A DNA stretch of 48,000 bases, taken from positions 160,001 through 208,000 of the forward strand of contig JAPDFW010000072.1 in assembly GCA_028826165.1 (NCBI GenBank). The letters run 5' to 3'. Position 1 is the stretch's first letter; each line of letters starts with the position of its first letter. The notes beneath the pieces are model-generated. The model made no database searches and had not been told where the DNA came from. It worked only from the letters and a program-made list of their open reading frames with translations. Both the position numbers and the translations under genes were made by a program. Below are positions 10,959-21,700 of the stretch, piece after piece. The stretch is from Anaeramoeba ignava. Its lineage: Eukaryota; Metamonada; Anaeramoebidae.

Positions 10959-12968
10959 CTAATTTTGAAAAAAATCAAAAGGAGTTTGATTTAGATTCAT
11001 TTCATTTTCTAAAATGGAATCATCTTCATTAATTTTTTTTTCATCTTTTGAATCATTTTTTAAATCATTTTTTAAATCATTTTTTTCAAATTGAAAATCT
11101 GATTCTAATTTTTGTTTTGGAAGAGAATTTTGGTCAATAAGATCACTTCTTAATGGAATATGAGAAATCACAGGAGTTTGAAACAAATGAAAATCTGATT
11201 GGCCATCTGAATATATTTCATTCCCAAAATTCTCATTCTCACTATCTTCTATTAAATCATGTTGATTTGGATTTAAAAGAGAATCCGGCAAAATTGGATC
11301 ATTAGTTTCAATTAGATTACTATCAAAGGGGCTTTCTCCATGAAGCTGGTAATTCTCTTGGTAATTCATTGTTGGTTGGTCATCCACGATGGAGTCAATA
11401 AATCCCCTTTGCTGATCATAATAAAGATCTGCTGAATTTTCATTTGAAGAATCGACTGATTGATTTTCAGTATTTTTTAAATATAAAAGTTTCGAATTTG
11501 GATCAAAAAGGAACTTTTTCCCAATCGAGTTTTTGGATATCAAAAACCTTCCAAACTGTGCAAAAGCGCTATGTCTTCCGTTTGGATGATAAACATTTGC
11601 ATAACAAGAATAAATTTCAGGATGAATTTTTCTAGCAAAACCAATCACTTCTTTTCTTGTTGCTGGGCGCCCAATATATTTCAATGTTTCCACAACATAG
11701 AACCATCCTGGCTGTCTATTCGGGCAATTTTTCACGAGTAATTCTTGCAGTTTTTGCTTGTAAGTTTTGTTGTTATTTTGCTGTTGAAAATATTCTTCTA
11801 AATTATTGATCTCCCATTCTTGAAGATAATAAAGATGATAATGTTTATCATAACGAACCACTGATGATCTCTTGCTATGCAGAAGAAAACTTCCAAATGG
11901 ATGATGTGCCTTTTTTTCTCCGTATGCTTCTACATAGCATTCCCATAATTTATTGTTTTTTTCTTTTGCTTTTTGTAGTATTTCTGATCGTGTTGATGGT
12001 TTTCCTAATTCTTTTAATGCTTCACTTGCATATTCCCATCCTTTTTTCCTATTAGGTAGCTTTTTTGTTAATATTTGTGTTATTTTAGATGGTCCTCCTT
12101 TTACTTCAGATAAATCTTGTGATTCAATCCATTTTTCTGCTGCTTTTTTCATTTTTTCTTTTTTGAGTCGTTCTTTTTTTGCTTCTTTTTCTGCTTGAAT
12201 TCTATATTCTTCATTAACTTCATTTTCATTTTCATTTTCATTTTGAATTTGATTTTGATTTTCATTTTGAATATTTTGAAGTTGAATTTGATTTAAATTT
12301 TGAATTTCATTTTGAATTTCATTTTCATTTTGATTTTCATTTTCATTTTGATTTTCATTTTGAATATTTAGATTTTCATTTTCATTTTGAATATTTAGAT
12401 TTTCATTTTCATTGAAATCACTATAAAAATCTAAATCTTCTATTTTAGAATACCATTTAGTTAAACTATAAACTCGTTGTTTTGGATGGAATGTAATTGA
12501 AGAATGATTATGTCTTAAAAGAAAACTACCAAAAATTATATGACCTTGTTTTGTTCCAAAAATTTCTTCATAACATTTCCATAAATCAGGAAACAATTCT
12601 TTAGCCTTTTCTGTAATTTCAGCCCTTGTTGAAGGACGATTAATATTTTCCAGTACAATCTGAGTATATTGATAGCCTGTTAATTTATTACTTCCAATTC
12701 GAGTATTGATAAGCTTTTTTAATCTTTTTCCTGGTGTTTTTTCATCAGGAGATAAATTTTCATTTGATTTTCGTTTTAAATTTCTTGATGTAGATGAATC
12801 AAATAAAGGATTTTCTAGTGATCCAAAAATCAGTTGATTTAATTTGGGATCATCAAAAAAATCTGAATTTTGTTCATAAAATTCCTCATTTTGAAGTGGA
12901 TCTTCTTGATCCTCATTTTTTTCTTGTTCGTTAAAATTTTCCAAATCAATTTCAGGATTTAAATTCAT
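10959..12968 (-). CDS. Protein with three copies of an unrecognised domain, nuclear-like
   Basis: 669 residues from the first in-frame ATG. Three related units occur at about 92-172, 305-385 and 416-498. Each has the pattern GxxYxxxxLxxxxRPxTRxEI, then cysteine-tyrosine (KCYEE, ECYVE, SCYAN), then FGSFLL or FGRFLI, a Ser/Ser or basic strand, and a final Y-L. I do not recognise the family; the helix-rich layout with a C-terminal strand would suit a small DNA- or peptide-binding fold, but that is a guess. A basic cluster (KRKSNENLSPDEKTPGKRLKK) looks like a bipartite nuclear signal. Between units 1 and 2 lies an NENQN-rich linker and a basic helix (KKERLKKEKMKKAAEKW). The acidic C-terminus is unstructured. 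No introns. Confidence 0.7.
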   Translation of the reverse strand: MNLNPEIDLENFNEQEKNEDQEDPLQNEEFYEQNSDFFDDPKLNQLIFGSLENPLFDSSTSRNLKRKSNENLSPDEKTPGKRLKKLINTRIGSNKLTGYQYTQIVLENINRPSTRAEITEKAKELFPDLWKCYEEIFGTKQGHIIFGSFLLRHNHSSITFHPKQRVYSLTKWYSKIEDLDFYSDFNENENLNIQNENENLNIQNENQNENENQNENEIQNEIQNLNQIQLQNIQNENQNQIQNENENENEVNEEYRIQAEKEAKKERLKKEKMKKAAEKWIESQDLSEVKGGPSKITQILTKKLPNRKKGWEYASEALKELGKPSTRSEILQKAKEKNNKLWECYVEAYGEKKAHHPFGSFLLHSKRSSVVRYDKHYHLYYLQEWEINNLEEYFQQQNNNKTYKQKLQELLVKNCPNRQPGWFYVVETLKYIGRPATRKEVIGFARKIHPEIYSCYANVYHPNGRHSAFAQFGRFLISKNSIGKKFLFDPNSKLLYLKNTENQSVDSSNENSADLYYDQQRGFIDSIVDDQPTMNYQENYQLHGESPFDSNLIETNDPILPDSLLNPNQHDLIEDSENENFGNEIYSDGQSDFHLFQTPVISHIPLRSDLIDQNSLPKQKLESDFQFEKNDLKNDLKNDSKDEKKINEDDSILENEMNLNQTPFDFFQN

Positions 12969-13719
12969 ATTTTCATCTTTTTCTTGAATATAATTAATTT
13001 CTTCTGGAATTTCAAAATCATTTTTAGTTAAATATAATTGATTATTTTGATTATTTTCATTTTGATTATTTGGAATAAGTGTAAAAGGTTGTGATGAAAA
13101 ATATCCTTGATTTTGATTTTGATTTTTATTTTGATTTTGAATTATATTTTGATTTTGATTTTGATTTTGATTTTGATTTTGATTTTGATTTTGATTTTGA
13201 TTTTGATTTTGATTTTGATTTTGATTTTGATTTTGATTTTGATTTTGATTTTGATTTTGAATTATATTTTGATTTTGATTTTGATTTTTATTTTGATTTT
13301 GATTTTGATTTTGATTTTGATTTTGATTTTGATTTTGATTTTGATTTTGATTTTGATTTTGATTTTGATTTTGATTTTGATTTTGATTTTGATTTTGGTT
13401 TTGGTTTTGAATTTGATTTTGATTTTGATTTTCTTGGTTTTGAAATGGTATTTGATAAGTTAATTTTCCTCTTTGTGGGTTATTTGAAAAATTATTATTG
13501 TTTTCAACTGAATAAGGAAATTTAAATTCAAAATTTCTTTCTTGATTAAAAATTGGTGAAAATGAATCTAATAGTGAATTTTGTAGTTGTGATGAATATT
13601 GATTTGAATAATTGGAAATTGAAGGGATATGAAGAATATTTGGAATAGAATTTTTTTGGGTTTTTAAATTATTATTTTCATTTTCATTTGTGTTTTAAAT
13701 TTAAATTATTATTATTCAT
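12969..13719 (-). CDS. Gln-Asn-rich N-terminal extension of the same protein, frame slip near its start
   Basis: The frame of the gene stays open upstream of 12968 to about 13696, reading through (CAAAAT)n as poly Asn-Gln (13100-13430), then SNNPQRGKLTYQIPF and SFSPIFNQERNFEF. It ends at a stop just upstream. The ATG that follows the promoter element is at 13719 (MNNNNLNLKHK) but is one base out of frame with this segment. Either one base is wrong here, or translation starts at 12968. The prion-like tract is typical of regulatory proteins in AT-rich amoebae. Confidence 0.55.
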
Positions 13720-13724
13720 TTAAT

Positions 13725-13808
13725 TCAAAAAAACAAAAAAAAATTAAGAAAAGAAAAGAAAAAAATGAAAAAAAAATGATTTCATTTTTCTTCTTTTAAA
13801 AAAAAAAA
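13725..13808. promoter_or_regulatory. Divergent promoter with two opposed TTTCATTTTT elements
   Basis: Between the minus-strand Gln/Asn-rich gene and the plus-strand ARM-ankyrin gene. Minus strand reads TTTTTCATTTTTTTC then CTTTTCTTTTC. Plus strand reads GATTTCATTTTTCTTCTTTT followed by the ATG at 13809. The two elements almost abut (about 13763-13795). Confidence 0.6.
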
Positions 13809-16800
13809 ATGAATCAAGATAACCAGTAAAATTAAAATTAAAATTAAAATTAAAATTCATTTATAAAATTAAAATTAAAATTCATTTATAAAATTATAAA
13901 TTAAAAGAAAATTCTTAAATCTTATTTATTTTTTATCATTTATTTTCTTAATTTAATTAAAAACAAAAAGACAAAATTTTCAACTAGACAATAAAGATAC
14001 TTCAAAAATAGCAAAAATATTAATTAATTTTAGGAAAGAAAATGAAACAGAAAAACAAAGTAAATCAAATTTCATTTTTAAAAAACAAAATTCATTTTTT
14101 TTTTCTTTTTTTAACAAAAATAAAAATAATAAATTTAAAAAGAACTTGATCCAAAAAGCAAAGATGAATTTGTTATTGAAACTTTAGTTTTATTTTTGGA
14201 TTTATTTTCTAAAATTGAAGATATCATTGAAAATTCTCTTTTTCTTTTACAAAAACTTATTATAACTGAAAACGGTAAAGAGAAAATGTTTTTTGTTTTT
14301 CTTTTTTTAATTTGAATTAATTTAAATCAAATTAGAAAATCAAAAAGAAAACCAAACTTTAAAAGGAATTGATTTAATATTGAAATCAATGATTAATTTT
14401 CCTGATAATAAAGAAATTCAAAGACAAGCTTGTTCTCTTTTAAGTGTTCTTTCTTTAGATGAACGTACAAAAAAATTAATCAAATCAATGAAATCCAAAA
14501 CAAAAATCAAATAAAACAAAAATAAAATAAAATTATTTTTAATCAATTAGAAAACAAAATTGAAATCAAAAATTTGAATGGAGTTGAATTGATCCAAAAA
14601 GTGATTTCAAAATTTCCTGATGATCAAATTCTTATAAATTCTGCATCTAAAACATTATCTAATATTTCCATTGATAATTCAAGTAAAATCATTTTAATTC
14701 AAAAACCATTTTAATTCAAATTTAAATTTTGAAAAAAAAATTAAGAGGAAAAAAAAGAACTAGAAAGTTTGAAAAAAGAATATGAAACATCTCAAACCGT
14801 ATTTCATTTTCCAAAAATTCAAACCAAAAAAAAAAAAAAAGAATCAACAATTTATTCATCTTCCCAAATTTATATCATTTTTTTTCTACTTTTACTTCTT
14901 TTTTATTTAATTCATTTTCTCAACAATTTAGAAGAAGATGTTTGTTTTTTATTTTTTTACAAATTCCAAATTTTCATATTTAATATTTTAATATTTAAAT
15001 AGAAAGGATCTTTGATACATTTTTTAGCAACTAAACAACCTATTAATTTTGGTCTTCTAAAGAATTTATCAGAAGATAGTCAGGTTTTAAATCAGCAAGA
15101 TGTATTGCTTTGATTAAATCTATTTCAAAATCCAAAATCTTATTAAATATTTATTTTCATTAATAAAATAAATAGGATGTAAAAAATGAAAAAATTAAAA
15201 CAACTTTTTAAAATTTAATCAACTTGATTTTGCTTAAAAATATTAAATAGGGTGTAAAAAAATAATTTCCCAATTTTAATCATTTTCAAAATTTATGAAA
15301 AACTCTTGTTTAGGATGTAAATATTTTTATTTTTATTTTTATTTTTATTATTACTAAATGAGGTTTAATATTTGAAATTGGAAATTGTTGTTCTATTCAA
15401 AAAAAAAGTGGTCTCCAGTTCATTACTTATGCCAAAATGAATCAATCACATTTGAAATTATTGATTTTTTGGTTAAGAAAGGAGCAAATTTTAATTTAAG
15501 TGGAGTAAATATTTTTTTAATTGATTTCAAATTGATTAATTTATTCATTTTCTTTTCTCAATATTTTTAATAATAGAGAGTAATAATTTCTCTAATAAAT
15601 AAAATGATTATCCATTTTTTTTTTAATTAGTATTTAAATAAATTAATAAATTAGGTTGTAAATTTTCTTTGTGAAAATAAAGTTTTGATCTTGTTTTGGG
15701 AAAAATTATATATATATATATATATTTATATATTTAAAAACATCTAGCAAGTAAAATATCAAAGAATAATACATCATTTTTTTTTTACATTCATTATTGG
15801 AATTATTTTTGGAAATGATCATTTTAAACAATTTTAGAAAGTAAAAAAATTTGAAAAAATTTCTCAAAACATTTTATTTTTTCAAAATTCTCAAAAAAAA
15901 AACCAAATTTAGAAAGTAAAAAATTGTTAATTTCCTTTCCAAAAAATAAAGTGATTAAAAATAATATTTTCTTTGAAAAAAATAGTATGTAAAATATAGA
16001 AAAGAAAACAATATTATATTATAGAATAATAAATTTTATATTAAAAGTAACAATCCTAAATCTATTTTTTTTCAAATCAAAATAGTTTGTAAAATTTTCA
16101 TTTCTTTTCCAAATTTAATATATTTTTTTTTCATTCATATTCCTTTTTAAAATTTTTTTTTATTATTATTTAAAAATCAGGATGTAAAAACATTTTGAAT
16201 TAATTTAAATTTATGGATAAAAGATTTAACAAACAAAAAATTAGACTGTAAAAAAACATTTCTTTTTTTTTAATTTTTTTGCAAGAAATTTAATAAAGAA
16301 AATGATCATTTGAAAAAAAACAAAGTTTGTAAAAAAGATTTCCTTTAATTATTTCCACAAATTATTAATTGTTAATTTTTTTATAATAATAAAATAAATT
16401 ACTCCAAAAAAAAAAAGGATGTAAAGAAATAAAAATTTTTAATTTTTCAATGAAATTAATTCCTTTTTCTTAAAAAAAAAAAAGTGGACACCATTACATG
16501 AATTATGTAAAAACAAATCAATTACAGTAGAAATGATTCAATTATTAGTAAATAATGGGGCTGATTTTCATATTCAATCTGTACTTTAAATATAAATCCA
16601 TAATATATATTTTTGAGATTAAATTTTTACAAATCAAATTTCTTTTCTATTCTTTTTAATAGTCAGTAAATTATAATTTTATTTTTTGTTATTTTTGTTC
16701 TGAAAATTTTTCTAAATTGATATGGAATAGATGGTGAATAAAATAAATTAAATCAAATTTAAATTCAATTAAATCAAATTTTCAATTATTTATTAGAAAG

Positions 16801-18593
16801 TAAAAATTATATTATCATTTAAATAATATTTATTATTTTCAAATTCTAATGGATTTATTATTATTTATTTATTTATTTATTTAAATAGCCTGTAAATAAT
16901 TTCAAAATTTGTTTTATGAATCAATTCAATTATAAAATTTCTTGTTATTTATCGAAAGGATGTAAATAGTTAAACTTTTTCTTTTGAAGGAAATTTTCTA
17001 ATTCAATTTCAATCAAAAATCATCTTAATTTCCAAAATCAATAGAAAGTAATCCATCCTTAAATCAGAAACCAAAGAAAATAAATCAAAATTTTTTTAAT
17101 CATCTTTCATGCAAATTAATAGGATGTAAATTAATAAATAAATTTTCAAAATTTGAGACTTAAAAAAAATATAATTTGGAAATAGTTTGTAAATTTTAGG
17201 TTATTTTCAATAATTTAGTAAAACAATTTATTAACAAAAAAATAAAAGAGTGTAAAATATTATTTAATTGGAATAAATTGAGAATAAAGTCGAATCAAAT
17301 CTAAAATATGAAAAAAAAAGGCTGTAAATAATTAAATTAGAAATAAATTATGAAATGGCTTATTAAACAAATTATTTAATTTAAAGAGTGTAAATTTGAA
17401 AAATAATGAATTTTATTTTGTTTTACTTTTAAAATCAATTCTAAATTAAAATTAAACAGCCAGTAAATTTACCTTATTATCTAAAAAAAAACATGAATAT
17501 TAAATGAAAAAAAATTATTTTAATCAATAGAGAGTAAAAAATATTAAACAAAAATAGAAAAGAAATCAATTAATCTTAAATCAAAAAAAAAAAAAACATA
17601 ATTGAATAAAATTAGTTTGTAAATGATAGAAATTATTTGAAATTAACATTTTTCTAAGTTTTATTTTCTGAATTTTGAATTTTTAGGCAAGTCCTTTTCA
17701 TAATTTATGTGGAAACACATCAATCACAGCAGATATGATTAAAATTTTGATTCAAAAAGGAATTGATTTCAATTTACAACTTGTAAATAAATAAATGATT
17801 TTTTTTTTCAAAATGAAAAAGTGGAATAAATAATTAATTTTAAATAACAACAATAAGGTTGTAAAATTTTTTTTTTATAAAAGAATAAAGTTTGGATATT
17901 GAATATTGAATAATATTATTTAGGATGTAAATAAATTAAAAAGGGAAAATTATTGATAGATTAAATAATAAAATATTTTTTGGATTATTGAAACAAAAGT
18001 CTGTAAATAATTTAGATTATGATTAAATAAAATGAATGATTTAAGTTTTTTTTTTCTTTTGTTAAAATTTGAATAGGAAGTAAATTATTATTAATTTTTT
18101 AACTTTTAATTTTTAATTTTTTAATTTTTTGGAATAAAATAGTGGGTAAATATCATTTTATTTTATTTTCAATTTTGATTTTATTAATTATTGGAATAGA
18201 TTGTAAATTTTCTTTTTAGGAAATAAAATTTAAATTATTTTTATTGTGATTAATTAAATTAATTAGAGAGTAAATTAAAAATTAAAATTGAAAAATTAAA
18301 AATTAAAAACTAATTTTCATTCTTCAAAAGGGAGTAAATTTAATTTTAAATTTAATTTTAAATTGAATTTTAAATTAATCAAAAACAAAAATTACAAATA
18401 TTTTTAGCCAAGTCCATTATTTGTTCTTTGTCAAAATCCATCAATTACAGAAGAAATTATCAATTTAATTAAAACAACAAAAGCTGATTTTAATTTGAAG
18501 ATTGGAGATGATTGGTATATTGAGGATAAAAGTTATTCAAGAGGAACAAAACCAATTGATTTATTGAAGGATTCTTTGAAGAAATTGATTTAA
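13809..18593 (+). CDS. ARM-like plus ankyrin-repeat protein with 36 single-codon exons
   Basis: Ordinary exons: 13809-13825, 13971-14059, 14143-14274, 14336-14464, 14551-14682, 14746-14798, 15003-15101, 15409-15504, 16485-16580, 17687-17782, 18408-18593; all junction phases agree. The N-terminal 165 residues are helical ARM/HEAT-like repeats ([30 protein letters not shown]), followed by a coiled-coil linker ([15 protein letters not shown]). Then come five ankyrin units, one per exon (32-33 codons: SPVHYLC, TPLHELC, SPFHNLC). The ankyrin exons stop after GADFNxxx and resume at W/A/P-TPLH. The residues between come from arrays of 3, 11, 14 and 8 three-base exons, giving about 410 residues in total. 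The start is fixed by the promoter element just upstream. Its linker and ankyrin plan matches the convergent RING-kinase gene, so the two are paralogous with swapped N-termini. Splicing is inferred, not observed. Confidence 0.75.
15102..15408 (+). other. Microexon array 1 of the ARM-ankyrin gene: 3 single-codon exons
   Basis: AG-NNN-GTAAA sites with codons GAT 15176-15178, GGT 15251-15253, GAT 15314-15316 (Asp-Gly-Asp). Upstream exon ends LNQQD with a GTATTG donor; downstream exon starts WSPVHYL. Adding exactly three residues restores the normal seven-residue ankyrin loop between N and SP (QQD-DGD-W). Introns are 60-92 bp. Confidence 0.75.
15505..16484 (+). other. Microexon array 2 of the ARM-ankyrin gene: 11 single-codon exons
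   Basis: Codon starts and residues: 15577 R, 15655 V, 15748 Q, 15838 K, 15913 K, 15986 Y, 16086 F, 16181 D, 16245 T, 16326 F, 16418 D. Each is preceded by AG and followed by GTAAA or GTAAT. Flanking exons end FNLSG and begin WTPLHEL. All 11 codons are sense and every exon keeps phase 0. Confidence 0.75.
16581..17686 (+). other. Microexon array 3 of the ARM-ankyrin gene: 14 single-codon exons
   Basis: Codon starts and residues: 16663 S, 16731 M, 16797 K, 16889 P, 16959 D, 17045 K, 17123 D, 17186 F, 17249 S, 17321 A, 17387 S, 17460 P, 17531 R, 17616 F. One donor (after 16733) is GTGAAT; the others are GTAAA/GTAAT. Flanking exons end FHIQS and begin [13 protein letters not shown] and CCA are striking in a background with very little G+C. 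Confidence 0.75.
17783..18407 (+). other. Microexon array 4 of the ARM-ankyrin gene: 8 single-codon exons
   Basis: Codon starts and residues: 17858 V, 17924 D, 18000 S, 18077 E, 18143 W, 18200 I, 18267 R, 18331 G. Flanking exons end FNLQL and begin PSPLFVL. The array ends in Gly, the position usually Gly in the ankyrin turn, as does the equivalent array of the minus-strand paralog. Confidence 0.75.
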
Positions 18594-18795
18594 AAATTCC
18601 ACTTTTTTCTTTTTAAATCAATTCCACTTTTTTTTTTCAAATCAATTTTACTTCGATTTAAGAATAAAACAACAAATTTCAAACAAAATTTTGATTTTGA
18701 TTTTGATTTTGATTTTGAATTCTTTATTCTTAAAAGAATTGAAAAAAAATTGAATTGAATTGAAAATTGAATTGAAAAATTGAAAAAGAATTTTG

Positions 18796-21700
18796 TTAAA
18801 CCAATTTTTTGAGGTTTTCTTTTAATAAATCTTTTGGTGTCTTTGATGAAACTATAGTTCTTCCAATTCTCCACATTCCTTGAGTTTTCGAATAAAAATT
18901 AGCATTAGTTTCCTTCAGTAATTTTATCATATCTTCGTTAACTGAACGATTGTTACAAAGAAAATGTAATGGTGTTAACTAAAAATAATATAAAAATAAT
19001 ATAAAAATAATATAAAAATAATAATTATTTTTTTTTGATTGATTTTCTATATTTTTATTTTTAAATTACTCCCTAATTTAAAAGAGAAAAAGAAAATTAT
19101 TAAAAAGAAAAATCAATTTATGAAATTTTAATTCATTTAAATTTACTTCCTAATTTAATGTAAAAAAAATTTAAATTAAAATTAAAATTAAAATTAAAAA
19201 GAAAAATGTCTTTTGGGAATTTACTCTCTATTTCATTTATTCCAAAAAAAAATAATAATAAAAATAAAAATAAAAATAAAAATAAAAATAAAAATAAAAA
19301 TTTTTCACTTTCTAAATGTTTGAATTTTAATAAATATTTTTATAAATAACAATAATAAAAATTAAACTTGATAAATTTACATCCTTCTACAATTATAGAA
19401 AACAGAAAAAAAAACAGTTTTGTTTTTGTTTGAGTTATTATTGAATATTTCCTTTTTTTGGAAAAATTAATTTACTTCCTATTAAAAAATTTTTTTTAAA
19501 TTTAAAAAGAAAAAGGAAAAAGGAAAAAGGAAAGAAAATAAAGATTTAATTTATTTTTTATATTTACGGTCTATTTATTGAGAAAATTAAATAAATTTTA
19601 AATTTTATATAAAATAAAAAAGAAAAATTTATACCATTTTTAAATTAAAATTAAGTCCTTTTTCAATCAAAAGTTTGAGAATATCTGTTGTAATAGAAAT
19701 ATTGCCGCATAATTCATGAAGAGGAGAAAACTAATCAATAAAAAAAAAATAATCAATAAAAAATCAATAAATTTAAATTTAAAAAAAATTTACCCACTAT
19801 TTTGGATTATAAATTATTTTCAATTTCCAAAATAAAAAGTTGATTTTTAAAAAATTTTTTTCAATTTACAGTCTATTTCATCAAATTTTATGAATAAAAA
19901 ATCATTTCAAAAAAAAATGTATAAAAATTTATTGATCAATTCTTTACATGCTATTTATTAATAAATTTTAAATTAAATTTAATTTGAAATGAAAAAAAAA
20001 AAAAATTTTACTTTCTAAAGAAATGAGAAAGAATTATTAAATTGGATTTATTTGATTTATTTTTGAAAATTTACCATTTGAATATGAAAATTTGCTTTTG
20101 TTTTTTCCAAGATTAATTCAACTATTTCCTTTGTAATTGATTTATTTCTGCATAAATCATGAAGTGGTGTCCACTTTTTATTATTTTTATTTTTTAAAAA
20201 AATTTAATAAAGAAATGATTTTAATTGTTTCTTTTTTTTTTGGATTACAAACTATGAAATTTTAAATTTTGAGAGAATAAAAACATTTTTTAAGATCAAA
20301 AAGAGGGAAATTTCTTTTTATTTTTGAAAAAAAAATGTATTACATACTATTTTGGAAATGAAATATAAAAGGATATTTTTTTTACTTTCAATTAATGAAA
20401 AAAATTGTTTCTTTTTATTTTTATTTTTCTTACATCCTATTTTATGTAATTATTTATAAAGGAAAGATGAAAGTTTAATAAATATTTTCTGAATTTATTT
20501 TTTACATTCTATTTGAATGAAATTAAATTTCCAAAAAAAAAAAAATAATAAATAATTAAGATTGATATGAAAAAATTTCTATTTTACTGACTAAAGAAAT
20601 TCGAAAAAAAAAAGTGTAATCAAAAAGGAAGTTTTTTTTTTAAATGAATTTGTTGGAAAAAAAAATATTTTCTCAAAAAGAATAATAATTACATACTATA
20701 TTAAAAATAAGTTAATTTTCTATAATGGTTTGATAAATATTCTTGTTATTTACAAGCTAAATATCATTTAAATTAAAAATTATTATTTAGAATTCCAAAT
20801 AATTTTATTTCTCTTTTATAAAAATTACATACTAATTTAAAGAATTTTTAATAATGGAAATTAAAACAAAAAAAAGATTTATTGTTTAGTTTTTACTTTC
20901 TATTATTTTTTTTTTCAAAAAAAAAAAACTAATTTAATCATTTTCTTCTTTTGTTTAAAATATTAGATCAAAATATACTCCATTTAAATTGAAATTGGAA
21001 TTATTCTTAGCAAGTAATTCAATATGTGAGTAAGTAATATTGAGGTTTCTGCAAAAATAATGAACTGGTGACCACTTTAAATAATATATTTTATTTTATT
21101 TTTTATTTTTACTTTTTTTTTCAACAAAAAATTAATTAATTAATTTATTACGTGCTAATTTATTTTGATAAAAATTATTTTGATAAATTTTATTTTGATA
21201 AAATTTACAGACTATTTTTAATAAATAAAAAATCAGAATATAAATTTGTTTGGTTTTTTGTTTTTTTGGTTTTTACTTGCTATTTATTTTTTTGAAAAAT
21301 AATTCATTCAATTTTGGGAAATATTAATATAAATATGATTATGATTATTTAAGCAAAAAAAATACATCTTTTTGATTTAAATCAGCTCCTGATTCAATAA
21401 AATATTGAAGTATATCAATATCAAGTGAAGGTTGTGTTGCAAAAAAATGAAATGTTGTTGATTTCTAATTTTGTTTTTGATCATTAGAATGAAAAAATCA
21501 ATATAAAAAAATCATTTGGAAAGAAAGATTTTTTTTTTAAAATCAAAAATAAATACATTATGCTGTTTTGTTTTTTGGGAAATCAAATCAAAAAAAAAAG
21601 AAGGAAAGATAATATGGTTAATATTATTTTGTTTTAGAATTGTTAAAAATAATTAAATTACCATTTCGGAAGCATCAAAATCTTTTTTCAAGTTTTCTAA

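Noticed and set aside
15102-18407. Regularly spaced AGNNNGTAAA motif as a CRISPR array or binding-site array
   Set aside because: Spacing is irregular, the motif is the mirror of splice signals, it follows the gene's strand in both genes, and the N bases form sense codons that complete ankyrin loops.
15102-18407. Motifs as recursive-splicing ratchet points
   Set aside because: Ratchet points are AG directly next to GT. Here three bases always intervene, and their codons are needed to give normal ankyrin spacing. Only cDNA can exclude it fully.
18590-18874. Open frame [12 protein letters not shown] on the minus strand
   Set aside because: It overlaps the last ankyrin exon (18978-18796) in another frame; that exon has the homologous ending [12 protein letters not shown].
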